The notes below the pieces were generated by a model that saw only the letters and a list, made by a program, of their open reading frames with translations, did no database searches and was not told where the DNA came from. From an uncultured Dialister sp. (lineage in GTDB: Bacteria; Bacillota; Negativicutes; Veillonellales; Dialisteraceae), in the NCBI GenBank assembly GCA_900545365.1, contig UQYL01000026.1, forward strand, positions 1 to 19,276: 19,276 nucleotides of DNA, in the 5' to 3' direction. Position 1 is the stretch's first letter. Each line of letters opens with the position of its first letter. This document shows, piece after piece, positions 18,010-19,276 of the stretch. The translations under genes and the position numbers were made by a program.

Positions 18010-19276
18010 TTATTTAATGACGAGGAGCAGGTCGCCGGAGGAAATGCGGGTGCCCGCTTTCACGACGATCTCGCTCACCGTGCCTTCTTTCGGAGCGGTG
18101 ATAGTGGTCTCCATCTTCATCGCTTCGGTGACGAGGATCGGTTCGCGGAGCTTCACGTGCTGTCCTTCTTTTACGAGGACTTTCACTACGGAGCCGGAGA
18201 GGGTCGCGCCCACTTCGCCGATGACATCTTTGTCAGCCTTGCGGACTTCCACGTTCGCCGTAGCCACGTGCTTGTCGTGGACTTTGATCTCACGGGGCAT
18301 GCCGTTCAGCTCGAAGCGGATCAGGCGGTCGCCGTTGAGATCGGGCTTCGTGATGTCTTCCAGACGGATGAGGAGCATCTTGCCTTCTTCGATATTGACG
18401 CGCACTTCTTCGCCGGGCTTCATGCCGAAGAAGAAAGTCGGCGTATCGAGGACGGACAAGTCGCCGTAGAGTTTGTACCGCGCCTGGTAGTCGGAGTAGA
18501 CTTTCGGATAGATCAGGTAGGAGGAGAGGGACTGTTCCGTCACGGGGAACTGTTTTTCCTTCATTTCTTCTTTCACCGCTTCAAAGTCCACATCCGGCGG
18601 CGTGGAGACGAGGTGCGCTTCTTTGCCGCGGAGGATGATCTGCTGCAGTTTTTCCGGGAATCCGCCGTAGGGCATGCCGAGATTGCCTTCAAAGAATCCC
18701 ACCACGGATTTCGGGAAGTCCAGGGTCTCGCCTTTTTCGTAGATGTCTTCTTCGGTGAGGTTGTTCTGCACCATGAAGAGGGCCATGTCGCCGACGACTT
18801 TGGACGACGGGGTGACTTTGATGATGTCTCCGAAGAGCATGTTCACCCGGGCGTACATGTGGCAGACTTCCGGCCAACGGTTGCCGAGTCCCACCGCGGT
18901 CGCCTGCTGGCGCAGGTTCGAATACTGGCCGCCGGGCATTTCGTGCTCAAATACGGTGGTGTTCGGGCTGGTCATCTTGCTGTCCACGCCGGCATAGTAC
19001 GGACGGACGGCTTCCCAGTAGCGGTCGATGGTCTCCAGCGCCTCGATGTCGAGCTTCGGCTGGCGGGGATTGTTCTGGAGCGCGTAGTACATGGACTGCA
19101 TGGAAGGCTGGCTCGTGCCGTTCGCGAGGGCGCTGGTCGCCACGTCGATGATGTCGACGCCGGCATCCACGGCTTTCGCATAGCTGTAGATCATGCATCC
19201 GCCGCCTTCGTGGCTGTGCAGGTGGATCGGCAGGTCGACGGCGTCTTTCAGCGCGGAGACGAGGACATACGCCGCT
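18010..19276 (-). CDS. pyc: Pyruvate carboxylase, C-terminal part (421 residues in window)
   Basis: The gene enters from the right edge; its start is outside. It carboxylates pyruvate to oxaloacetate using a biotin arm. Visible from the upstream side: end of the carboxyltransferase barrel (IHLHSHEGGG), TSQPSMQSMYYAL, HEMPGGQYSNL, KVTPSSKVVGDMALFMVQ, then LDTPTFFFGMKPGEE and the biotin carrier domain with EAMKMET, the lysine being codon 18117-18115 (35 residues from the end). This pattern resembles full-length Firmicute pyruvate carboxylase (about 1150 aa) more than the oxaloacetate decarboxylase alpha chain, but a two-subunit PycB cannot be excluded. HxHDTSG of typical enzymes is HSHEGGG here, and the usual MPG before the carrier is LSG. 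Confidence 0.85.
   Translation of the reverse strand, partial: AAYVLVSALKDAVDLPIHLHSHEGGGCMIYSYAKAVDAGVDIIDVATSALANGTSQPSMQSMYYALQNNPRQPKLDIEALETIDRYWEAVRPYYAGVDSKMTSPNTTVFEHEMPGGQYSNLRQQATAVGLGNRWPEVCHMYARVNMLFGDIIKVTPSSKVVGDMALFMVQNNLTEEDIYEKGETLDFPKSVVGFFEGNLGMPYGGFPEKLQQIILRGKEAHLVSTPPDVDFEAVKEEMKEKQFPVTEQSLSSYLIYPKVYSDYQARYKLYGDLSVLDTPTFFFGMKPGEEVRVNIEEGKMLLIRLEDITKPDLNGDRLIRFELNGMPREIKVHDKHVATANVEVRKADKDVIGEVGATLSGSVVKVLVKEGQHVKLREPILVTEAMKMETTITAPKEGTVSEIVVKAGTRISSGDLLLVIK

Noticed and set aside
1..19276. CRISPR arrays, tRNA or rRNA genes, insertion sequences, integrases
   Set aside because: I looked for spaced repeats, cloverleaf-like segments, transposase motifs and terminal inverted repeats and saw none that held up.

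Overview
The window reads as chromosomal DNA from a GC-rich, diderm member of the Firmicutes, most likely the class Negativicutes (Veillonellales/Selenomonadales type). The basis is a mix of traits. The ribosome binding sites are strong GGAGG types, the mltG-trmR-trhP gene order resembles Bacillus, and the pyruvate carboxylase looks Firmicute-like. Beside these sits a trimeric autotransporter with a YadA-type outer-membrane anchor and an extended signal peptide. A probable Na+-pumping decarboxylase subunit and an anaerobe-type biotin synthase suggest an anaerobe. The genus cannot be fixed from sequence reading alone.

Layout. (1) 1-163: start of a membrane beta subunit of a sodium-translocating, biotin-dependent decarboxylase (minus), followed by a 519-base regulatory intergenic region. 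(2) 683-3343: biotin operon bioY-bioD-bioA (minus), controlled by a promoter whose -35 lies inside a BirA-like operator. (3) 3533-4564: low-specificity threonine aldolase (plus), divergent from bioY. (4) 4771-7162: a trimeric autotransporter adhesin coupled to a small two-zinc-knuckle protein (minus); the adhesin is out of frame at a G6 tract between its extended signal peptide and the rest. (5) 7377-8042: putative esterase (plus). (6) 8088-11145: an overlapping operon mltG-trmR-trhP-DUF4911 (minus), linking peptidoglycan transglycosylase MltG with wobble-uridine tRNA modification. (7) 11248-13465: a plus-strand three-gene unit of FlK-like thioesterase, DUF1848 and a PflX-like radical SAM protein, followed by a separate DUF2284 Fe-S protein (13600-14157). 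(8) 14217-15290: an iron-containing/glycerol dehydrogenase-like enzyme (minus). (9) 15409-16416: bioB (minus) with its own BirA-like operator, divergent from a small membrane protein. (10) 16995-17881: peroxiredoxin Bcp coupled to an unknown 138-residue protein (minus). (11) 18010 to the right edge: C-terminal part of a biotin-carrying pyruvate carboxylase (minus).

Biotin is the unifying theme. The window holds biotin uptake (bioY), three synthesis steps (bioA, bioD, bioB), two matching BirA-type operators with the same promoter geometry, and two biotin-dependent enzyme systems at the edges. The early pimeloyl/KAPA genes (bioF, bioC, bioH, bioW) are not here. The observations most worth following up are the possible on/off switch in the adhesin, the paired bio operators, the thioesterase-DUF1848-radical SAM operon, the probable Type II biotin synthase lacking a canonical cluster cysteine, and DUF4911 as a possible partner of tRNA hydroxylation.
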